Shown here piece by piece: positions 1 to 12,249 of a stretch of 64,000 nucleotides of DNA (the stretch's first letter is position 1; each line of letters begins with the position of its first letter). The stretch spans positions 31,341,013 to 31,405,012 of the forward strand of contig NC_054552.1 of NCBI RefSeq assembly GCF_017654505.1. The letters run 5' to 3'. The notes under the pieces were generated by a model. The model was not told where the DNA came from and made no database searches. It was given only the letters and a program-made list of their open reading frames with translations. Position numbers and translations under genes: made by a program. The stretch comes from Polyodon spathula. Its lineage: Eukaryota > Chordata > Actinopteri > Acipenseriformes > Polyodontidae.

Positions 1-2163
1 GTGGCGACTTCCTCAGTCAGTCTGCATCACTATGAACAGAGAAGCTTGAGAGCATTCGATCTGCTGAGAATCAGTGAGGTCTTGCTGCTCCAGAAGCTTG
101 TGTGTCATAATGTAGAGATGGGAAGGATTGAGTGACTCAAACTCCTCTTGGCTAAGTGGCCAACTGCTGTTTTAAGTGGCTTATTTTGCTGGGGGTGCAC
201 CTATGTGCCTGTGCAGTTCTTTTATGGAATATATTTTAATGCAAATAAGCTTTTAAAATGTTGAATTGAAGATTTGTTTTCTCTACAAAGAAACCCCTCT
301 GCTGCAGTGTTCTCATGGGGCTGTGAATGCAATGAAGCTGAAGGGAGGTGCCTTGTCCTTGTATTTAGGGTAGTGGGTGCCAGTCCTGGGCTCAGAGCAG
401 CATGCATTAACCTTCAAGATGTTGCAGGCCTACATTGTCATTTCTTAACCTCAAAATGTGCAAATACAGTAGTTTTCTCCCAGCTATGATAATACTCCAA
501 CCACAAGAACAAGGGTGGCAGATCTGTGTAGTATAAATGGATTAGTTATTCGGGGGTTTTGGTAGGGAACGAGTGTAGCTCCCTTTTAAGGGAGTGGGGT
601 TATGCCATGAAAGAACATGTTGGTAAAGCTGAGGAGCAAAATTCTGAAGTGAAGTTTTACATTGAGGTGGATTTTTTTAATACAGTAATGTAATCCTAAG
701 GTATTTGTACCTACAAAGTAGTTTTTTGCTTCTTGCTATAGACGTATGGTGCATTTCACAAAAACAGATCGATCAATTATTTAAATGGATGAGCGTTTGT
801 GTTCCTGTAACACTGGTATTAAGCACTTGTTTTTTTTTTTTTAATCTGTTTTTCCAGGAAACACAAATGCTAAGAAACCTGTTTACTCTGCAAGCTACTC
901 TCTGTGTCCAGTTTTGCAACTGTAACGACACTCCATCCAAACGGTCACACTGAGCGTGTGTAAAGTTGAATTCCATTTGTTAAATTTGCTTACTAAAGTG
1001 TGCTGTCAATTGTAACTTTGAACTACCCTGAATGGATGTGATGCCGGTCAGTTCTGGTGCACTGTCCTGTGGAGCTTCAGTTCATAGCTGTGTCCTCTCT
1101 GGGTCTGGTAGTGTAGGGGCAGAATGTCTGGGCTTCTAGCAAAGGTGAAGTTTGTTTCAGTCAAGAGAACTTGCATATATTTGTCATGTTTCTGCAAACT
1201 TGATGTGCATTTCTTAATTGTGTATACTCTACCATTAGTGCTGACATTTGATCAGTTAAATGTATGCCAATATTGCTGTTTTTACTTTTGCAAGATCCAT
1301 CCTGGGATATTTCTCCTCGTGAGTGTGCCCCTGTATGGAGGGTGGGTGTGCTTTCTGAAGGTCACTCTGCACACTGTCTCTTTCCTGGCTGAGTAGTTGT
1401 TAATTGCAGTTTCTGGTACTGCTCTTGACTGTACTTGCATTGAAACAAAGGCTGTGTGTTCTGAGTCAAACAGTGGATTCTGGAAAGTACAAGATTAATG
1501 GACACTTTCTTCAGATCCATTCTGGGAATTTTTTTGTCAACCGTAATGATCCCTTTCTGGGTATATAGGACACTTTCAGATTATTACATTTGTCTAAACA
1601 GCTTTCCAATGAAGTTCAGATTTTGAGTTTGGACCTTTTCATTTAGCACAGATTACTGGAATGTTTGTCCATCCATATAATTAAAAAAAAGACTTTCTGG
1701 AAGTGCGTTCTGTTTTGAGGTTGTGTCTACTTTGTTCCTAAAGGTCTTTTTCAGCTGTTCTTAGAAAAAGCAAAATCTAAATAACTTGCACCCCTGTGGT
1801 GGAGAGCATGCGTTCTGGCAGGGCAGTCTCTAAATACACAGGGATAGCTTGTGGCTGCTTTTGGCCCTGTACAGTACCTGGCCCTGGGGTTGTTTACAGC
1901 CTGCTTTTGCTCTTCCTGTTTTGTACTGGGTTTGGAAAGTTTCTGTTAATCCTTTTCTTGGATTGTGTCCTTCAGGGACAGAGCTAGAATTCAGCTTTCA
2001 GCTGGCACCCAATAACTACTTTAAGCATCCAATCAAAGTGGGATAATTGCCATCTCGGCTGGACCTTTCTGCTGAGTTAAATGTGTACAGTAATTACTCC
2101 CCGACTTGTCACTACTGTGTACAATACTGTAGCATAGGGATTACAAAACTTACACCGTCATGA

Positions 2164-2329
2164 CAGGGATGGAAATAAGACTTCCATTGCGTAGCAGTTT
2201 GATCCAAGTCTGGTTTTAATGTGTTTGGCACACGTCTGCTTGTAACTATACACTGTGGCTAATCAAGCTTGTAGTAAATCCTGGGATTGGGGAAACTGCT
2301 ATGCAATAGAAGTCTTCTTTCCATCTCTG
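2164..2329. mobile_element. Fold-back MITE, family A, copy 1
   Basis: The element starts CAGGGATGGAAATAAGAC and ends in the near reverse complement (GTCTTCTTTCCATCTCTG). Inverted arms of roughly 45–50 bp include the shared core TTGCATAGCAGTTT. It has no coding capacity. Two more copies with the same arms lie at 3642–3782 and 62537–62701. I see no clear target-site duplication, so the superfamily is open. Confidence 0.65.
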
Positions 2330-3641
2330 CTTTTGAATACAGTCCAAGTACTTGAAAGCTTTAAAATGAAGGTACTATACAGTAGAAGGCGTACACTTAT
2401 GTAAAACTGAGATGGCAGAATTGTGAAGTGTGATCTGTTTGGCTAGGATAATATTTGAGTAATATGAATATGCTGTGTTACCACAAAGTGATCTGTGTAT
2501 TGCAGCACACAATGCCAGCGTTTTTTTCTCTCGATGCAGATGCCCCTGTGCTTGCAGCCCTTTGCTGTCTGGTTGAAGCTCGGGAGCAGTAGAAGGGTAT
2601 TCTGGCTGCCCCTGGAGTTCTGCTGTTGCGTGTTGCAGATCAATGCTTCTCCTTTCACTGAGCCGCATCTGAAACGGGTTTGATTTTCATCCCTTTGTCA
2701 GGAACAATAGTAGCTCCTGAAGCCCTTACACTTTCATGCTAAATGTCAATAGTGTTCTTTGTTCTTAGCCTCTGAATCCTTCAAGCTGAAGGATTGTGCT
2801 CCTCATATGTCCCCACCTACATCCACCCTCAAGGTTTTTTTCTGTGTACAGGAAGGCTATTTGTGTCAATGTTGTAATCCTGCTTTTATTTAGGATTAAA
2901 TCTAAGCTGGAATTGAGCTCCAGGGAAACCACACTTCTATAGGAATGCAATTTTAGTTATCAAATTGAATGTCACTGTGGAAAATGGGTCCTTGGAAACA
3001 GAACGGTGATCTTCAGCATGCGCTCAGGACCAGCTGTTTTACATACAGTCCACATGAGATTTCAGCTAATGTAACTGTAAACTGATCCAATGCATTGCAC
3101 TGTATTTATATGGCGAGATCTATGATAGATGGATTTTAGGAATTTAAGGTGCTAGCTCAAACCCTGACCGGCGACCCAGTGTCGGTGCCATGGTTACTCT
3201 TGTGGTCTGTCTGCCCCCCCCCTCCCTGTAATACAGTCCATCTGTCTTTGCACCAATTTACCCCCCTCAGCAGGGCAGGGGGTGTCTGATGCAGTCTCAA
3301 ATGTACTGTAGCTGCTGCATTTGTTCTGCAAAACCACTTGTTTCTAATTTAGCAAGAATAAGTGTCATGAAGCTTTGGCAGGTTGCTAGCTTGTTGTGCA
3401 GGTGGTGGAAGAGTGGTTTACATTAACATACAGTACAGCGCTGGGTATATCCAGCAATCCTGATTTGCATTGGCTGTTCACACTCCAGAATTATACTTTG
3501 ATGTGAATCCCTGGGCTGCAGTAACACTGATGCCTAGAACTGCTTTGCCTTTGTAGTCCGATTGTAAGTGCTGTGTTCCCTTTACTATATTGTGGATAAT
3601 TGGAATGCATGCATGCAGTGATGCTTGTAATACTGTAGGTC

Positions 3642-3782
3642 CAGGGATTGAAATACTCACTCCTGTTGCATAGCAGTTTCACCCATTCCTGGTTTTATTA
3701 CAAGCTCAGGTGTCTAAATTCGTAGTAAAACCAGGAATGGATCAAATGGCTATACAATAGTTTTTGTTTTTTTACATCCCTG
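3642..3782. mobile_element. Fold-back MITE, family A, copy 2
   Basis: It starts CAGGGATTGAAATACTC and ends ACATCCCTG. The left arm carries GTTGCATAGCAGTTTCACCC and the right arm a degraded inverse of it. It is shorter and more diverged than copies 1 and 3 but shares the ATTCCTGGTTTTA core next to the arm. Non-coding, inside the same FURIN intron as copy 1. Confidence 0.6.
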
Positions 3783-4469
3783 ATGCGCAGATTATTTAAA
3801 CCAGCAGAATTGCACCAAAATTGAAGTCCAGTTTGCACGTAAAGAACCATATCTTATTGATTTGGCCCTAAACGGGTATTTACTGTAGGTCTGCCACTGT
3901 TGACCAATTGAAAGGGACCCTGCTGTTCTGGAATACATGCAGCCACAGTAAATGGCACGGACTCTGCTACACACCCTGTGCTTCAGTGGGCTCAGCAGCT
4001 CTGTTCCTCCCTTTTGAGTTCACATAAAGGGCTGTGGTATTGATGTACTCTGTTAAACTGACCTTTTTTTAAAGTTCCATCAGGTTTAATTTCCTGATTA
4101 TCTGAAGGACGGGCTCCCAATCCGCCCTTGCTTGTGGCTTGTTCCCCTCGGACAGCCTTCCTTCTACACTACACTGAACATGGATTGTTCTATGAACCTG
4201 TTTTTTCAGGGGAGAAAGTTCCCAAGTGCTCTGCAGGCTTTCTTTCACTGACTCCCAGGGTTTCGGTGACATTTCATCTGGGCTGATCTGCCTGCTGAGT
4301 TTCAGGGATTAAACTGGTTGCCCTTTTATTCACAAAAGCTGGTTCCTGCTTTCCATTGGGTGTTGTCAGGACTGATTTTTGGGCTTGCTGTTAGTATGGG
4401 ATATGAGGACAAATTTCTTCAATAACATCTAGTATAGAGGATTGGCCTAGAGGGTGCAAATTAGTAAAT

Positions 4470-4675
4470 AGATTATTTAGCAGACTCCTTGATCCAAGGG
4501 GGTGTGAAGTATGTATCCACTGCAGAGTCACCTGCAACGTCTCGCCCGAAAGACGACGCACAAGGAGGTGAAGTGACTTGCTCAAGGTCACAGTGAGTGA
4601 GCCAGGATTTGAACCCGGGACCTCTTGGTTTCAAGCCGTTTTCTTTAACCACCAGACCATACAGCCTCTTACCAG
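4470..4675 (-). mobile_element. tRNA-derived SINE
   Basis: Read on the minus strand, the head has an A-box-like TGGTCTGGTGGTTA (4646–4659) and a perfect B box GGTTCAAATCC (4605–4615), as in a tRNA promoter. A body containing GACCTTGAGCAAGTCACTT follows, a segment common in tRNA SINEs including MIR-like ones. The far end has CTTGGATCAAGGAGTCTGC then TAAATAA (about 4474–4499), which resembles the LINE-derived 3' tail seen on many fish SINEs. There is no CCA end or intact cloverleaf, so it is not a functional tRNA gene. Confidence 0.75.
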
Positions 4676-5867
4676 TGCAGCACCAGTTAGGAAATCTGGT
4701 GGGAACCCATTAGCGTGGCTTTAAATACTTGCAGGGGTGCGCGCGACTGGGACACATCTGAATGTGTACAGTCCTCAGACAACACTTGAGACTTGAATAC
4801 AGAATGACGTGTGACACTGTGGGCTACCAGGCCGTACTTCTGTTTCTGTAATGTGGAAGCTGGCACGGTGGTATTGCAGGAAGTGGCACTCCTCCATTCC
4901 AGTGAAGCACAGCAGACCCCTACTCCTGTGTCTGCCATGGCAATTTGAATGGTAAAGCCAATAGTTTTGTGAGGGCAGGTTGGTTCTGCAGACAGCCGTG
5001 CTGTTTGGTGAGCAGTGCAGTGGAGGAGACTCCTCTCTCTCTCTGCTGCCAAGTAATGAAGTCCCGCAGGGCCAGGAAGACGTTTTTGTCGTCTTGAGCA
5101 AATGGAGCATTTTGTTTTCCTTGACAGAATGAGCAATGAGTGGAATTGCATTCGTTAAGCTTGGTTTAGTTAATTATTCCACAGTCTGCCACACGTCAGC
5201 AGTGGGTCCTCGAGGCTCGCGCATAGAGTATTGTAGATTTGTAACGGATACCACACAAAGGTAAAGTGCTGTGTCCACGGTGCAGTGGATCGGATTAGTC
5301 ATGGATTGCTGAGCCCCTCGTCTGAGAAGGGAGCTCCACAGGCAGCATGCTTTGTCTACAGGTAGAGGTGAAGGACCCATGTGCCACTGTCCACTGCTTT
5401 CCTGTAATGTAATTTGCTGCAGTATTTAAGAATTGTTCATGTAAACACGCCTGTTAGCCAAAAACACATTGGAATTACCTGCCTGCAGAATGGGTGGGAG
5501 AAGGAAATGGCACTAGAATTGTTCCTTGAACAGGACAGTGAGAATGAGGTCTGTTTGTGAAACGCCCTAAGAGGGAGCGAATGCCAAGCCCTCAGTCAGA
5601 CGCTCCGGTATATACAGGTTTGTTCTTCTTTGATGCACCTGAAGCATTTTCTGCTCTAATCTAAGACCATCTAATCTGATAATTGCAGCACGTCAGGTGA
5701 TTTTGCATAACCTTCCTTCCCACTCAGTGCCATTTTGTTGTGTGGTGTTGTGTTTTTTTTTTTTTTTTTTTTTTTTTAATTATTTCAAGGCTCAGTTTAG
5801 TGAAATTTGAGTCTTAAATGTAAAACTTTATAAAAGCAATAACTAAATGTGGCTTTTTTTCTTTCAG

Positions 5868-5966
5868 ATATTTGGAGACTATTATCACTTCCAGCACCGT
5901 GCAGTGGTGAAAAGGTCGTTGTTGGAACACGGAAGCCGTCACCTCAAGCTGCAAAAGGAATCGCAG
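5868..5966 (+). CDS. FURIN: FURIN, single prodomain exon (partial gene)
   Basis: FURIN is the trans-Golgi subtilisin-like endoprotease that cleaves precursors after RxK/RR sites. This 99-bp exon lies between a CAG acceptor (5865–5867) and a GTAACC donor (5967), with phase 0 at both ends. It encodes 33 residues beginning IFGDYYHFQHRAVVKRSLL and ending LQKESQ. That matches the mammalian prodomain exon (IFGDYYHFWHRG..., LQREPQ) in length, phase and sequence; the neighbouring paralogue PCSK6 is a much poorer fit. No catalytic Asp, His or Ser exon and no P-domain exon appears anywhere in the window, and a 500-N gap follows 1.1 kb downstream. The exon looks healthy, so the missing remainder is more likely an assembly matter than gene decay. 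Confidence 0.88.
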
Positions 5967-7084
5967 GTAACCAGAGTCTTGGATTTCCAGTGACTAGGAT
6001 GCATTGCACAGTGTGTGTGTGTGTTCATGTATCGGTTGACTCTCCCTCTTATGGTGCAAGAGTCACTGAGGGGGCACGAGGACTGTGCAAAGAGCACAAT
6101 GCATGACGTTTTGGATGTTGGCAGTCTACACTTATGGCGACAGTGTTGAAGTCTGCTGTTTTTTGTGATCTGATACTGCTTTGGGATTTATTGTTAGAAG
6201 TGCCTGAAATCTTTCTTAATGCATTTTTAAAGTAAGTCTTAACTAAGAAAAGCCATCAAATTTAATATTCTCTGTGCGGAAGGGATTTGTAAATATAGAT
6301 GGAGTAAAATACAATAATGAATCCAGCTGCTCTTGTGGGAATTCCGTTACCAGACTGAGTGATGGCTCTTTCACTGACATCCGAGCGTGCTGCTGGCTAT
6401 GGGATGCTCTGCACTTTCAGCAAGAACGCTGATTTGTCTCGCACGGCTATTACAAATGGCTTAAATACAGCATTTGCTTGTCCGGTCTTCAAGCTGTGCA
6501 ATACCGATGCCTGCAGTACATGGTTACTCTGTGTGGAAACGGTGACACCAGTATACCGCCAGCCTCTTTGCACTTTCAACAGCTAATTTAATGACCAATT
6601 TGGAGCCTCATTGAGTCTAGTCCATCCTTTATTACTCCTGCAGTTCATTTAATTGAAGTTTGTAAACTAAGCTTCAGGAAGCTTCATTACATCCTCCAAA
6701 CCTGGCTTAATGGAGCTCTAAATACTGGTAACTTACCCCCGTTATTGCATTCCCTTTCCTTCCCCAGCTCTACCATTGTAGCTACCCCTTGAACCAATGA
6801 AACCCAAGCTAAGCAATTTAAGTCCTTTATTTTAATGTACTTTGAGCTTGCCTATTCCTCAATCTCTGGATCCTCCTCCTCTAAACCATGGTTATTTCAT
6901 GTTGGAACAATAACTGCTCAGCCATCTGGGAACAGAATTCAGCCCATAAGTTGTATTGTTTTGAATGAGCAGCAATAAAACCGGTTTTGTTTTATATGAA
7001 ATGCAGCACAAAACCAATCGTAGAGAAGTTGACTTGGCATGACGACTTGAACTGTTGCAAAGGCTTTGAAGGGTTTTTTCTTCC
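5967..7084 (+). other. FURIN: FURIN intron fragment before the gap
   Basis: AT-rich sequence after the donor of the FURIN exon. The expected next exon, which carries the RTKRD maturation site, was looked for and not seen. I see nothing else in it. Confidence 0.5.
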
Positions 7085-7584
7085 NNNNNNNNNNNNNNNN
7101 NNNNNNNNNNNNNNNNNNNNNNNNNNNNNNNNNNNNNNNNNNNNNNNNNNNNNNNNNNNNNNNNNNNNNNNNNNNNNNNNNNNNNNNNNNNNNNNNNNNN
7201 NNNNNNNNNNNNNNNNNNNNNNNNNNNNNNNNNNNNNNNNNNNNNNNNNNNNNNNNNNNNNNNNNNNNNNNNNNNNNNNNNNNNNNNNNNNNNNNNNNNN
7301 NNNNNNNNNNNNNNNNNNNNNNNNNNNNNNNNNNNNNNNNNNNNNNNNNNNNNNNNNNNNNNNNNNNNNNNNNNNNNNNNNNNNNNNNNNNNNNNNNNNN
7401 NNNNNNNNNNNNNNNNNNNNNNNNNNNNNNNNNNNNNNNNNNNNNNNNNNNNNNNNNNNNNNNNNNNNNNNNNNNNNNNNNNNNNNNNNNNNNNNNNNNN
7501 NNNNNNNNNNNNNNNNNNNNNNNNNNNNNNNNNNNNNNNNNNNNNNNNNNNNNNNNNNNNNNNNNNNNNNNNNNNNNNNNNNNN
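7085..7584. other. Assembly gap of exactly 500 N
   Basis: Five hundred consecutive N. A round length such as this usually marks a scaffold join of unknown size, not a measured distance. The remaining FURIN exons would be expected on the far side and are not there. Open frames running through the N block are meaningless. Confidence 0.97.
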
Positions 7585-10500
7585 AAATGTAGTTTTCGAA
7601 ATGCATTCTTAATGATCTTGCCTGAAAATAGAGCACTGTTCTCACTCCAGTCAACTGGGGCTTTAAACAGTGCAGTATACTGTTCCTAAAGGAGACTTTT
7701 CTACCTTTTCTCCTGCATTTAATCATCTCAGAATTGAGTGCTGTCTTTTTGTGCATACACAGCCTGGTGCACTGTAAGCCAATGGAAATTGAGTGGCATG
7801 CATTAAACCCAACCTCAGAACACTTGGCTGTCCGCGTCATTACAACACCAATGTTTCAGTGTCACACAGGAATAAGTCATTGAAAATACAGTAACTGAAT
7901 TCCGCCAAGAGCTGTATAGACAATATACTACTGCGTGTGTCATTCTGGGGGAACTGGTGACTTCATAGCAGTGACTAAAAGTTTAGATATTGACTACTGA
8001 TTCTGTCTTTCATAGAGCAGCAAGATGCTACTGGAAATAATGTGGACTTCCCAAAGTTCAGACTTTTTCAAGAAGGTAGCCGTTTCTAATCTCTGTGAAT
8101 TGTGATGCTATTTTACTATCAAATGAGAAGTAGCTGGATCGATGCAGTGGCGACAATGTTGCTTGTCTTGAATAACTGCAAAAGGATGTGGAAACGTGTT
8201 GGCCTGAAGCATGAGGCTGCCGCAGATGGAGATGAAGATATGTACAAATTCAATGATCGCTTTGAAATTGTCGGAACTATTGCTGCTTCCTGTACACGCA
8301 GTTTGCAACCTCAAATTACCAGCAACTCCCTGGCTTTACCTGAGTTGGATCGGGTTAGCCCAGTAATACCTTTTGAAAACAATTGGAGCGTGAACAGGAC
8401 AAAGCACTGTCGTAACTCATCACACTGCCGTGGATAGAAAAAATAGTTGTGCTTGGCATCGTATGCATGAATAAAAGGATAGCTGTGCCATCATTAAAAT
8501 CCACTCCTCGGCTTGGATGTGAATTGCTTGCAAGCAGGACAAAGCACTGGCAAAAGAACTGCAACTTCAGCTGCAACTGTCAGTCGCTAACACGAGCCAC
8601 CAAATGAGTTTCCTGTAAAACAGCACCTTTTCATTTTGTAACCTTTTGATTCTCAGACTGATCGTCTTCTGTAAGATCTCGCCCCCTCAGCCACTTGGCT
8701 TTTATTTTTTTTATTTTAAATTGCAAAGGAGTCCATCTGCAAACTCCAGTGTTTTGTCATTCATTCATTTAGCATTTGACTTTGCTGTCAGTGCTCATTC
8801 AATTGCACACAGTACTGGACCTGCTTGGGTCATATTCACAAACCATTAACCCCAGTACGGAGTTTGTGCGATGTTTCCCTCTCAAATGAAGTGATATTGA
8901 TGTTACAGAACTAGTGTAAATTTTATCTGAAGCTTTTTTTACATCAATGTTTTAGTTTTTAGATTTAAAACAAACTGATTGGATAAATTTCCCACAGATA
9001 CTTTTTAAATATAAAAAGTTAAATCCTCAACGAACCTTGAATTCCATGTCCGTGTGTGGGAAGAGAATTCATGTTAACAGTACAGTGTGCTCGTCTCCTG
9101 TTCTGAGATGCTGGCCCGTCGTGACAGCTGCTTGTTTCTTCCCTTGATTAAGTGCATTAGGCAGTAAAGTAGAGAGGGCTCAGGCGGTTCCATGTGATGC
9201 TGTCACAGAAGCTGATTTGGTGAACTTTGTTTTATTGAAACTTGGAACTGTAAACATTTCATCAGCAGCTGTCGCTATGTTTATAGAACAATATATGAAA
9301 TTCTGTCAAGTGATGAGATGGGCTGAGCTCTGATTAACCCTGTATTGCATTAATATTTACATCTGCTTTAGAGTAAAGACTTGTGCAAAGATGTCCAAGG
9401 CAATGTGGTATAAACATGCTTCTCAGTAAGTGCCCCAAATGAGGGCTACTTGCAAGATATTTGCTTTCCAGCAAATTGTTTTATTGTGCTTTTAACGCCA
9501 GTTTTGTGTTCTTGTAGCGGAACTATTGTTGTGGGATTTAAATGGTTTTTAAGTACTTGTCTAATTAGGGGTGTAAGATCTAATGGACCAAAACACTTCT
9601 AGAAACAAGCTTCTTCTAGTGTCCAGTTAATTAACTACAATGCCCAGCTGAGTAATATTGAACCTGTATTTGTGTATTGAGGTCACACACATACGTTAGG
9701 TCATTGTAAGTTTCACTGCTGGTCATCCGCTCCCTGTGGTCAGACAATATGGTGTTTTCTAGCTTGAAGCACCGTTCATGTACCAAGCCTGCTGGCAGTC
9801 CTGTCTGAGTGCAAAGCCTGTGCCTGACGCCTGTATGCTGTGCCCTGGGCAGCCGCTGGCCAAGCCTGGGTGTGGTACGATGCCACTTAGCTGCTGGAGA
9901 TTTTCACAATACATGCTTTATATGAGCAAGAGAGAACTTCCCTGTAGCTGCTTTTAATATTCAAAACCACAGGTCGATCAATCGATAGATAGGCTACATA
10001 TATTTGTTTGCAAACCAGAAGAAAGCATAACAGTTTATTGAATCCAGTTAATTATTTCAATGTAATAAAGATATTAGAATTGTTTGTGTATTTCTGGTCC
10101 TTCAGTTTCCAAATCCACAGTTGCCATGTGTTTGTGTGTTTTTTTTTTTTTTTTTTTTTGTCTATCAGTACACAAAAACATTTTACAATGTTTTTATTTT
10201 ATTTAAGTGACGAAGCAAATGCTGGTTACCTTCAGCACACATGCTATTACAGCCCAGTCAACACGCATGCTGATTTAACAGCAACTCTGGATTGCTGCCT
10301 CAGTGCACAGTTGGGCTGTAATCGCCATTAACTCTGCTGTTGTTGCCATTGCTTACATGAATATTTCATTACTTAGTTGTTTTATATCCTAGATTTTTGT
10401 TTCAGCTTTAATTATTTGACATGCTTACTCAAGATTTCAGCGAGCACTGCTTCTGAAAAGAACCCTAAACTGATTTTTGTATTCAAGTGGGATGAGGAGC

Positions 10501-11287
10501 ATATTAATGTTGCACTGTGCACTGAAGCTGTAGGAGAAGCCTGTGCAACACTGAGTCTTCCCAGAAGCAATTTTTTTTTTTTTTGAATAAGCATGGCAAA
10601 TACTATATTAAGATTATCAATCTGATCGGATATAATCTGTAGAGGAACAACTGTAGAGAACTAAAACAACAACCCTCCCATTCTGGTAAGAGGATGTTAG
10701 AGGTAGGAAAAAAAATCTTAGGAAAATTAAAGATGGTACAAAATAAAACGTGTGCCTTCAGTCCTCCTACACATTGCAAAAGAACACGGCAACTAGCCTC
10801 CACACGCACACGCTCTCACTCACACTCTCTCACACACACACACACACACACACATGTGCAGCTTGATAGAGGTCTATCTGATAATCCACTAATCAGCAAA
10901 GCAGCTGTGGTGAGGTTGAGACTTTGCCTTTTACAGCTTCCTCTTTTATCTCTGTATTCTACCCCCTCCCATTTTACTATGATTTGTATCTCTAGCGAAA
11001 ATAACTTTGGTATTCTAATCTATTAAATTTGAGTCTTGTGGTAAAACAGTAAACCTGAGCTGGAGGTGTATAAAGAATGCAGGGGGGGGTGGGCGACAAA
11101 AAAACAAAATACATGTTTAGTGAGGCGCTAGTAATGGGCTGTCTCAAAGATCTGCATCTTCAATGTGTTTAACAAGCTCTATCATTTCCTGAAGTTTGCA
11201 GTTGTTTTGAGTGAAACCATATATAATATGTGTTTGAAAAGGGTGTGTCATGGAGGCTATTTATGATTAGACTGGTATACTAGATTG
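7585..11287. other. Non-coding stretch, no gene recognised
   Basis: This follows the scaffold gap. If the orientation is right, part could be FURIN 3' UTR or the FURIN–FES spacer. The longest frame (8102–8437, 111 codons) has no splice context and no family resemblance. A phrase CAGGACAAAGCACTG occurs twice (about 8396 and 8537). There is a T-run near 10139–10159 and a short CA repeat near 10828–10853. Confidence 0.5.
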
Positions 11288-11295
11288 CATTGCAG

Positions 11296-11471
11296 CAGGG
11301 GTGTCTAATCTCAGTCCTGGAGGGATATTCCACTCCGGGTTTAACAGGTACAATGATATGATTAGAGCTACTTCAGGGTCTGGGTGGAGGTTTAATTGTC
11401 TGGATTAAACAATTTAGAACAGAGTTAGAACAAAGACCAGGACTAGAAGGGACAACCTTTGGCAACTCCTG
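11296..11471. mobile_element. hAT-type MITE with 8-bp target duplication
   Basis: It starts CAGGGGTGTCTAATCTCAG and ends in a related inverted sequence (CAACTCCTG; inverse CAGGAGTTGCC). CAGGGGTG-like termini are typical of hAT elements. The flanks are CATTGCAG (11288–11295) and CATTTCAG (11472–11479), seven of eight bases alike, which fits the 8-bp duplication made by hAT transposases. It has no coding capacity. Confidence 0.7.
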
Positions 11472-11899
11472 CATTTCAGTATTAAGTTAAAAATCAGATT
11501 GTCACGGTGTGACTGGAACACGCTGGGAGCATTAAATGCAAATAAAAAAGGCTCCTTTTGAAAACCTGCTAGTTCACATTCCTATTACTGTCAATAATGG
11601 CAAATAATCTCCCAGGCTGCTCCTGTATTAAGGTGAGCTGCTACATGGAGCTGTACTAATGCCGAGGTTGCTCTGCGGTGAGGTATATCAGTAGAGCACA
11701 ACACACACACACCCCCCAAGGAAAAACCTTAGCAGCTTCCTGGTCTTGTTGCAGTTTTCTGGAAATAGCTGGACTTCCTCCCATTGGCGGGGCCTGTTCT
11801 GTTTTTTTCTGCTGCTTTGTTTTCAATCTGTTTGCCTTAGCTGTTTCCTCTGGCACTCTAAGAGTTAAAGATTTTGCAACACAGTTCATGTGTTGGCTA

Positions 11900-12249
11900 G
11901 TTTAAAGAGGAAGGAAATTGGGAGAGAACAGCTTCGTACGAGGAAGGTAGCTGCACAGAGACTGAGCAGAGCGATGGTTTGAGACGAGTGGAGGGGACAG
12001 GGGGCGTTGAGAAGTGACAGAGAAAACTCAGAAGCTGGATGAGGTTTTCTTTTAAAACAAACAAAAAAAGAAAAAACACTGCTGCAAACTGGGGACACGG
12101 TCTCAGAGAAAGTGAGGTTTGAGTTTGCATACTCGAGGGTCACGTTCTTGTCATTTTCAATCTGAGTGACGGGACAGCAGAGTTTACACTGCCCTTCCTG
12201 CACAGCCCGAATTTAGGGATTCCAGTTTGTGAACCACGGTTAAACTCAG
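11900..12249 (+). promoter_or_regulatory. FES: Candidate FES promoter and non-coding first exon
   Basis: The FES start codon lies five bases inside an exon that opens at a CAG acceptor, so an upstream non-coding exon must exist. A candidate ends at a strong donor, CTCAG|GTAAGG, after 12249. About 340 bp upstream sits AAAGAGGAAGGA (11904–11915), close to the PU.1/ETS consensus. FES is a myeloid kinase and its human promoter is reported to use PU.1. The exon start is not visible, and this is inference from motif and position only. Confidence 0.28.

Larger units (their letters stand above)
1..5867 (+). other. FURIN: FURIN intron upstream of the third exon
   Basis: This stretch precedes the only FURIN coding exon in the window and reads as intron. 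It ends in a pyrimidine tract and CAG acceptor at 5865–5867. I looked for the preceding coding exon (signal peptide plus the TNTWAV motif) and did not find it, so it should lie left of the window. The sequence is AT-rich, every open frame is short, and none resembles a protein I know. It holds two fold-back repeats (2164–2329, 3642–3782), a tRNA-derived SINE (4470–4675) and a T-run near 5751–5777. Confidence 0.65.

Noticed and set aside
4595..4675. Functional tRNA gene
   Set aside because: A and B boxes are present but no cloverleaf or anticodon arm forms, and a SINE body and tail follow.
6987..7840. Open frames of 200–280 codons on both strands
   Set aside because: They run through the 500-N gap; the real codons at either edge are few and unrelated to any family.
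8102..8437. 111-codon frame as a small gene or FURIN exon
   Set aside because: No splice or promoter context and no resemblance to FURIN or another family.
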